Of a DNA stretch of 64,000 nt, positions 46,405-57,800 are shown one piece after another; the stretch's first letter is position 1; each line of letters opens with the position of its first letter. The position numbers were made by a program, and so were the translations under genes. Location of the stretch: the NCBI GenBank assembly GCA_029990175.1, contig JARKIP010000023.1, positions 27,981,501-28,045,500 on the forward strand. Direction: 5' to 3'. Source of the stretch: Petunia secreta (taxonomy: Eukaryota > Streptophyta > Magnoliopsida > Solanales > Solanaceae). The notes under the pieces were generated by a model that was not told the DNA's origin, did not search any database, and was given only the letters and a program-made list of their open reading frames with translations.

Positions 46405-47666
46405 TCATACTATTCTAAAAGAGTCAATCCTTATAGCAAAAAGTAAACGACATTTTTCCCCCTATAGTAAATTTTTTTTTAAATATTTCTTTGTATAAGG
46501 AAGTCAATACACAATTAAATTTCTGCTCCTATATTTTATACAAATTATAAAAAGTGTTTAATATAGATAATAAAAATGTCATCTTTTAATTATGATTGTG
46601 ATGCCTTTTCACATCTTCAGGTTCACTTCATACATGTATTTAGTTCTGGAGAGATATAATGGATGACTATGTCATTCATTACTAAATATTTATTACTATC
46701 CAAGGATCAAAGATGACTTTTTACATCTCCAACTTAATGAGGCGAATGAACATTCATCCGTTGGAGAAAGTGAACAAACACTCAATATATTGTTACTAAA
46801 TTGCTTAATTACGGTAGGAACTCACCAAATAGCTAATCAAATTATGTGTTTAAGCATTACAAGTAAAAAGTTTATTTTCTTCCAGTTTCACTTTATCTCT
46901 GGCAGTAGCCGAGAGACAGTACTAAAATTGTATTGACAAGTATATTTTCTTCTTTGTTAATTCCTATGATTATTCAGCACACTTTGTTTCACGTATTGTT
47001 TATGCAAGTTAGATTAAGAACCATTGCTTTTCTTTTTTTTTGGAAAGCTAAAATATTTATCTTTGATGGTATTTGATCTTTCATAAAATACAACATCAAA
47101 CTATCAACATCTCACCCGCAGTTATCCTGTTTCATTTCGTAATCGGCTTATAATTTGTACAAATACAAATGAGGTAAGTGGTATGTCTTTCGAACAGAAT
47201 TTTATTTGACTATAATTTTGCTATTGTGAATTTTGAAACTTCTTTTCGTGTTCTTTTGGTCCACTTTATATATATGTACTTGTATTTGAGAGTAAGTTCA
47301 TTAATATTTAAGAATACTGCAAGCGGAATAGTTGCAATATTTAACAGGGATTTTAATACATTTATCATTGTATTTTTTTAAAATAATTTACAACTTTGAT
47401 GAAACTCTAATCCTGGATCTATTTTAGCTGTTCAAAAATCACTGTAACACTATTAGTTTCATTTCCTCAAAGAACGAAATGTAAGATTGTTATTAAGACG
47501 AAATAGAATAGTGACATCCTCATGTTTCTTTGACAATTTCATGAAATTTAAGATATCAATTGTGCAACTCAAGCACAAATTTTTTTAAACAACAATTATA
47601 TAATTGTTTTAATATATTACATTCATTATTAAGGATAAACCCGCATTGCGCGTCTCCAAAAACTAG
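46405..47666 (+). mobile_element. Non-autonomous Helitron, copy B
   Basis: Starts TCATACTATTC after A (46404) and ends CCAAAAACTAG before T (47667). It lies in intron 4 of the NSUN6-like pseudogene and matches copy A (18038-19351) in opposite orientation. Its 3' hairpin (cccgcattgcgcg) is partly decayed. No protein encoded. Confidence 0.85.
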
Positions 47667-48538
47667 TATATATATAACAGCCTTTCCTGTTTGTTGTTCC
47701 TTTCATACATGGAAAATCGTGGAGTGAAAAGTCTAAAGACAACAATGAAAAGCCACTCATGGAGATTGTCGAATTGTGTGACCATCTCATCTAAAAGAAT
47801 TGTGTGACTATCTCATCTAAAAGTTTAAGTTGTTAGAGAGAGCACATGTTTATTTACTTAACTATTATATTCAACATGCCCCCTCACGCGCGGGCTTCAT
47901 TCTTTTTCATGGCCAAGCAAGTGGAACTCTTTTTTATAATTAGTGGCAGCTAGACTTCAACGCAAAATCTTTGTCTGCTCGGTTACCATTTTGAATTGTG
48001 TAAACATCTCATCTAAAAACTTAAGGTGTTAACAGCGAGAGTACACGTTTATTTGCTTAACTGTTACCTACTTTCGACTACCCATGGGACCAATTCTCTC
48101 CCCTTTTTCTTCTCAGAAAAATGAATAGGCAACTAACTATCAATCTTTCATGACAAACATATTCAGAGAGAGCTTAGAAGGGTCTCTAACGAGAAAATAT
48201 CATTCCTGTAGAATCTATGCTGGGTCTAACCACAAGACGGTCTTAATTTTCCTTTCAAGATGTCCACTGGCCAGCATGTTTCTCTACATTCTGACAGTAC
48301 AATTTAAAAAGGAAAAAACTTAAGCTTTGCGACGTGAAATTAGTAGAACCACACAAAAAACACATTTTAACTCTTCTTGATAAATGAATGAAATTAATTA
48401 GTCATCACACAGGAGGTGCATGAACGGCTAAGAAACTCAAATTTTTATTTTTTATTTTTTTGGGACAAAGGGTGACAATAAGAAACTCAAAATACATGCA
48501 CCACACCAACAAACAAAGGCCATGCTAGTATACTGACA
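47667..48538. other. Intron 4 sequence of NSUN6-like pseudogene
   Basis: No gene. An imperfect direct repeat (tgtgtgaccatctcatctaa with gcacatgtttatttacttaa, and tgtgtaaacatctcatctaa with gtacacgtttatttgcttaa) occurs at about 47775-47865 and 47995-48065. Confidence 0.55.
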
Positions 48539-48848
48539 AGCCGTTTGGCCATAGAAAGTTTTCTCTCCTTTTTTTTTCAAAAGTTATTTCAAAAAACTGT
48601 TTGGCCATGGAAAAGTTGCAAGTTTTTGAAATTATTTTGGAAAAGAGTTTTTCAAAAACCAAAGTCTTTTTGGCCACTTTTTCAAGTTTTTTTCAAAAAA
48701 AAAAAAAGAAATCTTTCAAACACAAAAATTTAATTTTTTTCAAGTAAAATACATGTCCAAACACGACTTCAACTTTCAAATAAAAATTTTCAAGTCAACT
48801 TCAAAATTGTTTTTTCGGAAACTTTTTGATATCTATGGCCAAATGCCT
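48539..48848. mobile_element. MITE with gccgtttggccata termini, hAT-like
   Basis: Terminal inverted repeats gccgtttggccatagaaa (left) and tatctatggccaaatgcc (right). The T-rich and A-rich interior can fold. It lies in intron 4. Target duplication not clear. Confidence 0.7.
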
Positions 48849-49289
48849 ACTAAGTAACTACACTTGATTCTCACATACATTTATTTTTTCAACAATCATT
48901 TTCCGTGTTGTGAACTTGAATTTGTTAAATATCCTAAAAGTCCAGTTCAGAACCATGAATTCGACTTACAATACCGGCTAATAGCATAAATGTGCCGCAA
49001 CATTGTGACTTGGATGAGAAATGGGAGACAAAATTAATACAGTCCAAAGAAAAAAGAAAAAAAAAAGCAGAGATACAATTGTCAGACAAGAATCAAGTAA
49101 ACTCTAAAAATGCTGGACTGCAAATATATTTTTTCAGCAACTAGATGGAACAACATATTTTAAATTGAAACATATTTTCATCATCATGCGGGAATGTGGG
49201 ATAAACCAAAAGTTTGCCATAAAACTGTAAGCACATAATATCCCGTATATGATTCCCATAATACTGGAAAAGGCAAGAAACTTGTATAC

Positions 49290-49427
49290 CATAAAAGGAG
49301 GGTATTCTAAATACTCTTTCCTTCATATCCACCGCTACTCCTTCAGATACACTAAACATCCCAGCTCTCGACATCATTGATGTTCCTTGGCCAATGTACA
49401 AGCCATCTCTTTCAAAATAATATGGAT
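49290..49427 (-). pseudogene. NSUN6: NSUN6-like exon 4
   Basis: Acceptor ttcag before the exon, donor GTATAC after it. Reads DPYYFERDGLYIGQGTSM, then MSRAGMFSV and ERVFRIPSFY. This is the end of the PUA region and the linker to the methyltransferase domain. It starts in phase 1, as the undamaged length of exon 3 would require. Confidence 0.85.
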
Positions 49428-49762
49428 CTGAATGAAACTGAGATTGGTCAATCTATTGGCTGGAAGTTGGAATATGTCATACAACTTAGCAATAAGATGG
49501 AATGGAACATTTCTATACTGCAAAAGTTGATTGTGTGAGAGCGGAAGACAACATTTAAACAAATTAGATTACATGACAAATCACCGCCGTCTGTTACCAT
49601 AAGCAAAAATAGGAAAGTAGAAGTAAAACAAAGTGTATTACTACAGTTAGATGGGATTTTTGGATGAGAGAATCTCCTAAATTTTTAAATACGTAGTTTT
49701 GTAGGACTCGAGTCTCAAAAAATAGGTAAAAGGAACACTTTTAAGATTAGTACTAATTACTA

Positions 49763-51011
49763 GGCAGAATACATAGATGGCCCCTTGAAGTTGGCTTCAA
49801 TTCCCAGTTAAACACTCCCAGTGATCATATAAATACCTTTTGTAGTCCTCATCGTATCTTGTAAACACTACGACCTAGCAGACCTTACGTGTGAGTATCA
49901 CTCGCGGATGACGTGAAAATTTGACAAACCACAGCTTGCCATATGTATTTTTCAAAAAATAAAAATAAATTATAACTAAAAATTAAAATTAAATTAAATC
50001 AACCCTCCCAAAACTTCCCAGACACAAACCCCACATCCCTTCCTTGCCACACGCCCCCACCATTTCCTCTCTCCCTCTTCTTCTTTCTTAATTCTTATCC
50101 TACAATTACCAAAAACTACATAAGAAAAGCATAATCAACGCAGCAAAACATCCCACTTCTAATTTTATCAACTATAGAACCAACAAAACAAGAGTCAAGG
50201 TTAAGTTGAAAAGAAAAGTTAAGCAGAGGATTGAATTTTGTCAAAACCCAATCCTCTTTTTTAATTTTGGATTTTTCTTTTTTCAAATCTGATCCAAAAT
50301 AAGGATCACTATTCCATATTCGATCGCTTTAACAATAACCCAAATACACCATCGATCTTCACCATCGCATCCATGACTGCCTTGGTCGTCTTCTTCTCTA
50401 CCCCTACTCGCTGAAATTTTGGCATATTGGACTTTTTTGAGTTTTAGTTATTATTATTGATTTGGTCCTTCAAGACCATAAAGTTTTAATTTTTGCTAAT
50501 TGTTAATGTTATTTGAAATCTTAGGCAAAATTGTCTTGTGAGATTTGATTATGATTTGTTGTATTTTAATGAAGAGGAGAAAAGCAAAAGGTGGCCATGA
50601 AAGTTTGGAAGCTTTATTCTTTCTTTTTTCATCTATATTAATTGTCTTAAATCCAATGGTGATGATCGATTTATCTCACCAGTTGATTGAGTGTTGGTGG
50701 ATTTTTTTGTGGTGGAATTGGTGGCGGTGTTAGGTGGTGGGTTATTTGAGAAGAAGGTAGAAATATGAGGAAAAAAATGAAAATTATCTTTTGGACCCCA
50801 ATAGAATAATTTAACCTAAAATAAAAAAGAGAAAAGTCAAACAGCTCATGCGCCAAAGAGTGCATGAACTACACCTGATTTGTCATGTCAGCGTACATGA
50901 TTCACAAGACATACTGGGGACAATATGAGGTGTCTGTATGATCACTGGGAAAGTTGGAGTATTTAACTGGGAATTAGAGCCAACTTTAATGGGTCATCTA
51001 TGTATTCTGCC
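49763..51011. mobile_element. Non-autonomous MULE (Mutator-like)
   Basis: Perfect 9-bp target duplication taattacta at 49754-49762 and 51012-51020. Terminal inverted repeats begin ggcagaatacatagatgg and end ctatgtattctgcc. The similarity continues inward for about 100 bp (ttcccagttaaacactcc / agtatttaactgggaa, and cccagtgatcat / atgatcactggg). The 1249-bp element lies in intron 3 of the NSUN6-like pseudogene. No transposase. The interior frame at 50545-50733 (62 residues) is not recognised. Confidence 0.92.
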
Positions 51012-51020
51012 TAATTACTA

Positions 51021-51319
51021 ACATTTTAAAAGCCCCTCAACATTTTTAATTTACACAAAGCCCTACATCTCATCACCCACCCCCATCGACCCTTATCTCC
51101 CATCCGGCCCCCACCCCTATCCAACCCCACCCTCTTCTCCCACCTATCCACCATTCCACCACCACCCTCCACCACTCACCGCCACCTTTTACCATCCCTC
51201 CACCACTCACCACCACCTCCTACCACCCTCCACCATCCACCACCACCTTCTACCACCCTCACCACCAACCACCACCTCTCTACTACCCTCTACTATCACC
51301 CCATCATCCTCCACCACTC
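51021..51319. repeat. CCACC-rich low-complexity tract
   Basis: Pyrimidine-rich tract of ccacc, caccacc and ctaccaccctc units (about 51080-51315) on the plus strand, within intron 3. Probably simple-sequence expansion. Confidence 0.8.
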
Positions 51320-51550
51320 TAATAAAAGAATGTGTACACATCAGTCGAGATGTGTGCACATATTATTATATGTGTACACATATATATAAAAAAATGTGTA
51401 TACATCTCGTAAGACGTGTATACATATAATAATATATGTACACATATTATTATATGTGTACATATCTGACGAGATGTGTACACATTTTTTTCAACCGTGA
51501 AAACATCTCCAAAAATATATAAACATATAGAAAATATGTTTACACATCTG
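51320..51550. repeat. Palindromic tgtgtacaca repeat cluster
   Basis: At least nine near-palindromic units (atgtgtacacat and variants). The segment from about 51389 to 51489 is itself a large inverted repeat (aaaaaatgtgta and catctcgt against acgagatg and tgtacacatttttt). Confidence 0.75.
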
Positions 51551-52147
51551 AAAAAATGTATAAAATGACTAGAATTAAAAAAAAAAAAAAAAAAATGAAA
51601 CGGAGACGAAGAATAAGAAAAAACAAAACGGATACGAAAAACAAGAAAGAAAATAACATGGATGGTGATAAAATAGAATTTGAAAAGAAATTTAGAAGAA
51701 AGAATGAAAAGGAAGAAGAAAAAAGAGGAAGAAAGAAGAGAAGAGAGAGAAATATTTTTTGAAATGATTTGAATAAGGAAAGAGAGTGTAAAAGTGGGTG
51801 GGAAGGGAGAAATGAAAATTTTGAATTTTTTTTAAAGTTGTGCGTTTTTATAAATATGAAAACTTTTTATTATACCCACAAGTTCTTAAACAATACACTT
51901 TAACCCTCACTTAAACTAATCCATCTTTAACTTGATCTTGTCCCCTATCCTTCTATTGAAACTTATAAGGTCCTTTTCCCTCTTTTCTCTCCAGTTACAT
52001 GCCTTTGCTGGGTTTATAACAAGGAAATATTAAGTCCTCGGCAAGCTTCTCCACAGAGATGACACATTAGTCCAACTGGGGTCTAATCAGTGTAAAATTC
52101 AAGAACACTTAATTAGATGTAAAAAGATGTGAAAGAAGTAAGTTTGC
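51551..52147. other. Intron 3 sequence, purine-rich then AT-rich
   Basis: An A/G-rich tract (51576-51760) gives a Lys/Arg/Glu-rich 68-residue frame that I regard as non-coding. No gene in the rest. Confidence 0.55.
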
Positions 52148-52299
52148 CTGCTTCTGATCCTTGTAGAACAGTCCCACGTGTCATCGCAATACCCCATGCA
52201 TCCACCATCTGGAATGGACTGTTCCACAGCAACTGAAACTGCAACTGTCTCACCTCTCTCGACATGACCACTGCATGCCAAAACACCGGGCACATAAAC
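52148..52299 (-). pseudogene. NSUN6: NSUN6-like exon 3 with 4-bp insertion
   Basis: Acceptor cccag. Reads VYVPGVLACSGHVERGE, then VAVSVAVEQSIPDGG. After ggtggatg four extra bases (catg) precede ggggtattgcg; without them the frame would continue WGIAMTRGTVLQGSEA. The exon is 152 bp, and 148 bp gives the phase that exon 4 needs. With the insertion, a stop falls early in exon 4. The donor is GC (cagGCAAAC). Confidence 0.85.
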
Positions 52300-53042
52300 C
52301 TGGGAACATATATGTAAATGATACGATTAATGTGTGGGGAACTATAGTTGTAAATTTAACTAAAATACATGCGCTCTTTACAAAAATCTTCTAGTAAATT
52401 AAAGAAGAAAGATCTTCTGGGGTTCCAATGCCATTGTTTCTGTAATCCATAACATCAAGTAATGTTGCAGCTCAATATGTGCCTAACAGATAGCTTCGGA
52501 TTAAACCAGTATATAGATGGAGAAAAAGGGTAATTCAGTAGTTGAAGTGCCAGTAAAAAATTTACACCCCTGGATAGAACAGGATAAATTAAGAAAAGAC
52601 AGAAGAGAAGACTAAATATGATAATCAACAGTTTCCATGGCCATAAGCCCATAACTTTTAGAGGTCTTCCAGTTTATCCAACAGCACAGTTCTTTTTTCT
52701 ATTATTGATTATTTCTTTTTCTTCTTTCTTTTTTTGTTTTGTTTTGTTTTTGTTTTTTTTTTTTTTTTTGTTTGGTGAGAACTACTGTGATGTACTTTGT
52801 GAAAATACTTCCAAAGGGAAGACTTAAGGCTATAATGTTGTTGAAAGCAAAGGTTAAGTCAAGGGCGGATGTAGCATTGAATATGTGGGTTCAGCAAAAC
52901 TTATTGAACATGTGGGTTCGGTAAAACCTAGTAGTTTTTGGTCCAGACCCAATATATAATCATTAAATATGTCCAAAAAAATAAATGCAACACCCAAGTC
53001 ATTAGCACTTTAAGATCTATCCACCTCTGGAAAATTACTTAC
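52300..53042. other. Intron 2 of NSUN6-like pseudogene
   Basis: Contains a T-rich run with long poly-T (52682-52770). Nothing else recognised. Donor GTAAGT at 53042-53037. Confidence 0.7.
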
Positions 53043-53403
53043 TTGAGCACCACGAAGAACTGCCTCCGCACACTTCCGGCTCACAATTACCTCCTTAAGA
53101 GGTTTGCCTTCATTGTAGCCATAATGAATACCATGCGGTCCTGAACCTTTAACAAACACTACATAGTCCATGCCAGGAAATTGACACTTTGAGATACTTT
53201 TGATGGCACTGAGTGATTCTGCACCTTCTTTGCATTCTACGGTCGCCTTACAACAAGTATCTGGCTTTGATGTAGTCGTAGATTCTTGAACTGCGGCATC
53301 AAGCATTCCTCTTTCCTTAAAAATTTCCAAAAGCTTCTCCATTACAGCATCACTTGTCGAATTGAGTGTATTCACGCGGATACAGGAGTAACATGATGGG
53401 CGC
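53043..53403 (-). pseudogene. NSUN6: NSUN6-like exon 2
   Basis: 361 bp between acceptor cttag and donor GTAAGT. Reads RPSCYSCIRVNTL, SDAVMEKLLEIFKERGML, CQFPGMDYVVFVKGSGPHGI and VIVSRKCAEAVLRGAQ. It covers the N-terminal region and the start of the PUA domain. Open throughout. Confidence 0.88.
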
Positions 53404-53861
53404 CTAAGAAAAGCATTAGAATTTGAATGTTAGAATGAAACAACTAACAACTACATTTTATATGCAAGGAAAATAAGTAAACTTTGAATGACTATAGTTC
53501 AGGCATTCACATATAACGAACAAAGCAAAGAAACACGTTGAAGACACAGTGGGAAACAAGAAGAAGCAATAATAATCATAACAAACAAAGAAATACTCGA
53601 AGCCAACTTTGAACATGAATATTGAACTTAATTACAATAAGTTACTATATTATTACTATTATAAACTATTATTATTAGTTGTATGATAATGGAGTCCGGG
53701 CAGCTTGTGCACAACCAAAAGGTTCTATTTGTTAATCTCTTTCAAGTTTGATATGCATTATTGCTAAACAATTTAATCAAATCTAAAAACTTATATTCGA
53801 ACATATAAGTCGAGTTAATATAACAAAAGAAGAAGTGTAAAATTGGAAACGAAAAGCATAC

Positions 53862-53920
53862 GTAAGGGCAGCGGAAATGCGGGAGAAATGATGAGCTCCG
53901 TAAGCTTCGATAAAGTATTG
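53862..53920 (-). pseudogene. NSUN6: NSUN6-like exon 1, truncated
   Basis: Reads QYFIEAYGAHHFSRISAALT up to donor GTATGC. Phase 2 matches exon 2 (ac + g codes Thr). Directly upstream the reading hits TGA inside sequence belonging to the 255-bp tandem repeat (gtattcatggctattagcgac), so the real N-terminus has been removed. Confidence 0.75.
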
Positions 53921-53958
53921 TATTCATGGCTATTAGCGACAGTTTTAACCGCTAAAAC

Positions 53959-56723
53959 TGAAACGGCCTTGGTCAGTCATTTCGAAAGTTAGGACTCCAA
54001 TTGACGTGCCGATAATTTTAAAATCTTCATAAGGTCTATTAAGACCTGTCTGTAAAATTTGAGCTAAATCAGACCTCATTTGGTATGTATCGGAAGAAGA
54101 TTTCAGAGTTTTTTGTCGATAAATATTAAAAAGAGATTTTCGAACTCGGTTTTGGCGAATGAGCTCCTGTTTGAAATCCGAAAGCGTCGTTAGGTTTGTA
54201 TGATTATTTTTTACTTTTGTGAACTTTCGAAAGTCAATTTCGAGGTTGTTCGGCTAGTTTCCGCTAAAACGCCGAAAGTTAAATAATTTGACCTTTTTCC
54301 ATTTAATTTGCATATTGAGTTTCGGGAGTCCGATTTGAAATCCACCTTAGCAAGTGTGTTACATATATTTTGTATAACTTACTTGAGAAATTTGGAATTA
54401 TTTCGAATTTCGTAGGGTTCTATTTTAATATTAACCGTCGTAGCGAATTTTCAAAAAAAAAAATGGAAAAGTCAATGGTGGTGCTAGGAATATATAATCC
54501 CAATCTTAAAGTTAAAAAGATCAAAAAACAGAACAGGAATAGAAACGTGAGCAGAATCAAGAACATGAGAGAACGCATCAAAAAAAGCCAGAAAATGAGA
54601 AAAGAGCCGGAGAAAAGTAGAATTTTTACCCGGAAACATTCAGGCAATGATCTTAATGCATTATTTGAGTTTATTACATATGTTTGAATATATTTTAACG
54701 GTGAAAATCGGGATATTTGACATCGTCCTAATAAGTTCAACTAATAGTTTAAATGGTTAATTGGACCCCGATAGTGGAATTGATTATATATTCGTACTCA
54801 GTGAGTTATGGGCAACATATAAATGTAATTTATTTAGGGTTTGGTTATGTGACCTCACACCCTGTACATAGGTCTGGCCTGCGTATTGCGTATGCGAATA
54901 GGGTATCAGGTTCCTAATCGGATTACCTTAAAATATGGGGAATGAAGCCTTTAGCCTTATTTGATATAGTTTTCTGCTTATTGAATACAGCAGGATCATT
55001 TGGCAGTGAATCCAAAGGATAAAGGAGTTGTTGAGTAACTCTGCTAACTTTGTAACAAGGTAAGTATTTGTATCCATTTCTTTGGAGGCCCTTGGCCTTG
55101 TGGATATTCTACCACGTGTTCCTTACGTGTGTAGCTGCCAATAGGCGTACTCATTACGCCTTAGCTTTAAATTTACATTGTTTACTATATGCTATGCCCT
55201 GTTGTTGGTATTGCATAGAGCATATGAGCATTGCACTCTGGTTTTGATCATTACATATACTTCCTGGTAATCGATGAGAGTCCCGAGCCGGTGAAGGGTC
55301 ATCATTGCATATACTTCCCGGTAATCGATGAGAGTCCCGAGACGGTGAAGGGTCATCATTGCATATACTTCCCGGTAATCGATGATAGTCCCGAGCCGGT
55401 GAAGGGTCATCATTGCAAATACTTCCCGGTAATCGATGAGTCCCGAGCCGGTGAAGGGTCATCATTGCATATACTTCCCGGTAATCGATGAGAGTCCCGA
55501 GCCGGTGAAGAGTCATCATTGCATATACTTCCTGGTAATCGATGAGAGTTCCGAGCCGGTGAAGGGTCATTATTGCATATACTTTCCGGTAATCGATGAG
55601 AGTCCCGAGCCGGTGAAGGATCATTATTGTACAAATCTCCTGGTAGATGATTAGAGTCCCGCGCCGGAGATAGGTACCAGGCATATGTGACTGCATTGCA
55701 TCGTACCGCATTCATCCCATCTCATTCATATGTGACTGCATTGCATCGTACCGCATTCATCCCATCTTATTGCACCGCATACTAACTATTGTGTGTATTG
55801 TGTTGTGTTTTATGTATGTGGTATGTATACTATGTCGTAGACATATCTCAATTTGCCTATATATTTCTGGCTCGTATTTTGGATTGCGGGGATCGGGTTG
55901 CATGCTGCAACAGTATAAATATATGGATCAGATTGCACGCCACAACGGTATAAATATATGGATCGGGTTGCACGTCGCAACGGTATAAATATATGGATCG
56001 GGTTGCATGCCGCAACGGTATAAATATATGGATCGCGTTGAACACAGCGACGGTATGATGTATTTTTTTTATTGTTGATATGCTCGGGATACGTATATGT
56101 TCTTGCTATCTTACGTTCCTGGTTATTAATGAGTTTGTGATTCCATACGTGTTTCTAGTTATTATCTGACTCTGCCTTTTTATAATTTGAATAAGAGAAA
56201 TTTAGTTTATCTGTTACTTCTCCCTGGCTAGCTATCCTATTCTTTGAGGTGGCTAGTCTACCCCACTTATTGAGCCCTTTTGACTCACCCTTGTTTGTTG
56301 TTTGTTTCTTGTCTATCTATTTCGTTTCAGTAGGTTCGCTCCAGGATTGAGTTCGCCACGTTGTGAAGGAGCGAAGATGACTTCAGCTGTCAGGGTGAGC
56401 CAGTTTTTATTTCGGATGGCCACCAGTTTATTATTTATTATTTCAATTGCATTTTGCTCCCTTCAGGAGGTGTTTGCCTTTTTCTGTACTCTTAGATATC
56501 TAGTCTGGATAGCCCTAAACCTAGTATGTTGGGTAGTCAGCTGTAATTTTTTTTGTATAGCTTAGAGGTATCAGTATGTCTGTGCTTCTTTTTCTAAGTC
56601 CTGCTCCTATTTATGAATTGAATTATATTTATTTTCCTAATTTAATTGGTAAGGGTTCGCCCGATGGGTCTAGGGGAGGAAGTCGGGTGCCCGCACGACC
56701 TAGCCAGATTCTGGGTCGTGTCG
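53959..56723 (+). repeat. 5' LTR of gypsy copy 2
   Basis: Carries eight 54-bp units (55255-55676) and about five 35-bp units (55889-56050). The last base of the expected CA is G. Primer-binding site follows at about 56726 with its first base changed (aggtatcagagc). Confidence 0.9.
55255..55676 (+). repeat. 54-bp tandem array, largest copy
   Basis: Eight units with ttcccggtaatcgatgagag and tcccgagccggtgaagggtc. One unit (near 55440) lacks a few bases. The 185-residue minus-strand frame over it is an artefact of the 54-bp period. Confidence 0.92.
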
Positions 56724-56725
56724 GT

Positions 56726-57429
56726 AGGTATCAGAGCCCGCTTTAGAGTCTGTCCAAACTAAGACAGTGTCTAGTAGAGTCTCGTTGATGGGTACGTAGA
56801 CGTCCGTACTTATCTACGAGTAGCTATGATGGCATTTAGGCAGTTTCACTTCCTTCTTTTCTGAACGTGCGTCGGTCTAGGATGCAAAAGTATTTTTGTT
56901 AATTCCTTCGTGGTAATTGTGAACCATCGTACGATAAATCAGCAAACAGTATGAGTTCAAGACGAATCAGTCTAACCTGGGGCTAGCACTGACGAAGCCC
57001 TGAGAGTCTTTTATCGTGTTGACGATCTAGTTGCGCAGGCCCCAGCTGTACGAGCTCGCGATGGGCAAAGGAGAAAGGCTTTGTGGTTCCCTTGGCTCCC
57101 TACGATGCTTTTACGAGAATCTTGGCGATGCAGATACCGCAAGAACCTACTATTCGCGAGGCAGTTTATCAAGTGGCCACCGATGCAGACGTCCGGTCTC
57201 AGGGAGCTCCTATTCTAGTTCTTAACATTGCCGCAGTAAAGTATGTTCCGGAGGCAGCATGTGTTGTGCCTCTATTTGTTCTGGCTGGTTAGGTAACTGA
57301 GATAATTATTGGGTTCGAGTGCTCAAAGAGGTTGCATTATTTTACGTGGTTGAACATCCCGATATTCCCAAGCAATGCATTAGATAATCCCTGTATAAGT
57401 TTTCTTAAAATAAAATGATGTCAGCGTAT
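56726..57429 (+). other. Primer-binding site and leader of gypsy copy 2
   Basis: A slightly changed tggtatcagagc, then leader sequence matching copy 1. Frames at 57031-57292 (including VPEAACVVPLFVLAG) are decayed gag N-terminal sequence. Confidence 0.65.
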
Positions 57430-57800
57430 CCTTCAGGCTCTTGATTATATTGAGCGGTATGGTGTTGATTATTCTGCTTTCCAGTTTCAGGGGTCCAGCC
57501 TTGAATTGGTGGGTCGCTCTCTTATTAGCTAACTTGGTTTGATTTTTCTTCTAGATTTGTGGAAAAGTTCCTTTCGAGTAGCGAGCGAGATGAAGAGTGT
57601 TGCCAGTTTGAGTGGATTAAGGTAGCATGTCGGTTAGCCTGTTGGTTTCAAAATATGAGATTGAATTATATAGAATGGCTAGATATGCATTAGAACTCGT
57701 CCATGAGCCTTTCTGTAGATTCAAGGATTTATTGATGACCTTTCTTTTCCTTGAGATCCCAGATAGCTCGAAAAATTGAGGTTGGGGCTTCATTTGATGT
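57430..57800 (+). pseudogene. Degenerate gag of gypsy copy 2
   Basis: Same capsid fragment as 6110-6575: ALDYIERYGVDYSAFQFQG, SSFRVASEMKS in one frame and EKFLSSSERDEE in another. It has a small deletion near 57618 and several stops. Not functional. Confidence 0.75.

Larger units (their letters stand above)
46242..53920 (-). pseudogene. NSUN6: NSUN6-like RNA (cytosine-5) methyltransferase, truncated pseudogene
   Basis: Five minus-strand exons with matching phases: about 53920-53862, 53403-53043, 52299-52148, 49427-49290, 46299-46242. The spliced reading contains AYGAHHFSRISAALT, RPSCYSCIRVNTL, the PUA-domain stretch AEAVLRGAQ / VYVPGVLACSGHV, DPYYFERDGLYIGQGTSM and EGEIFLQNLP. These match the N-terminal and PUA half of NSUN6, a tRNA/RNA m5C methyltransferase. 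The 5' end is cut in exon 1 by a tandem repeat, with a stop directly upstream. Exon 3 carries four extra bases. Exon 5 lacks an acceptor AG (ctgat where cagat is expected). The catalytic half (CAAPGGKT-type SAM motif, catalytic Cys) is not in the window. Intron 3 uses a GC donor (cagGCAAAC). Identification rests on recognition of the family, not on a search. Confidence 0.85.

Noticed and set aside
51556..51762. Lys/Arg-rich 68-residue frame
   Set aside because: Purine-rich low-complexity tract in an intron; no domain or gene context.
55154..55711. 185-residue minus-strand open frame with repeats MTLHRLGTLIDYREVYA
   Set aside because: It follows from the 54-bp LTR array, whose period is a multiple of three. 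All frames through such arrays (1407, 4082, 9711, 55231, 61051) stay open without coding meaning.
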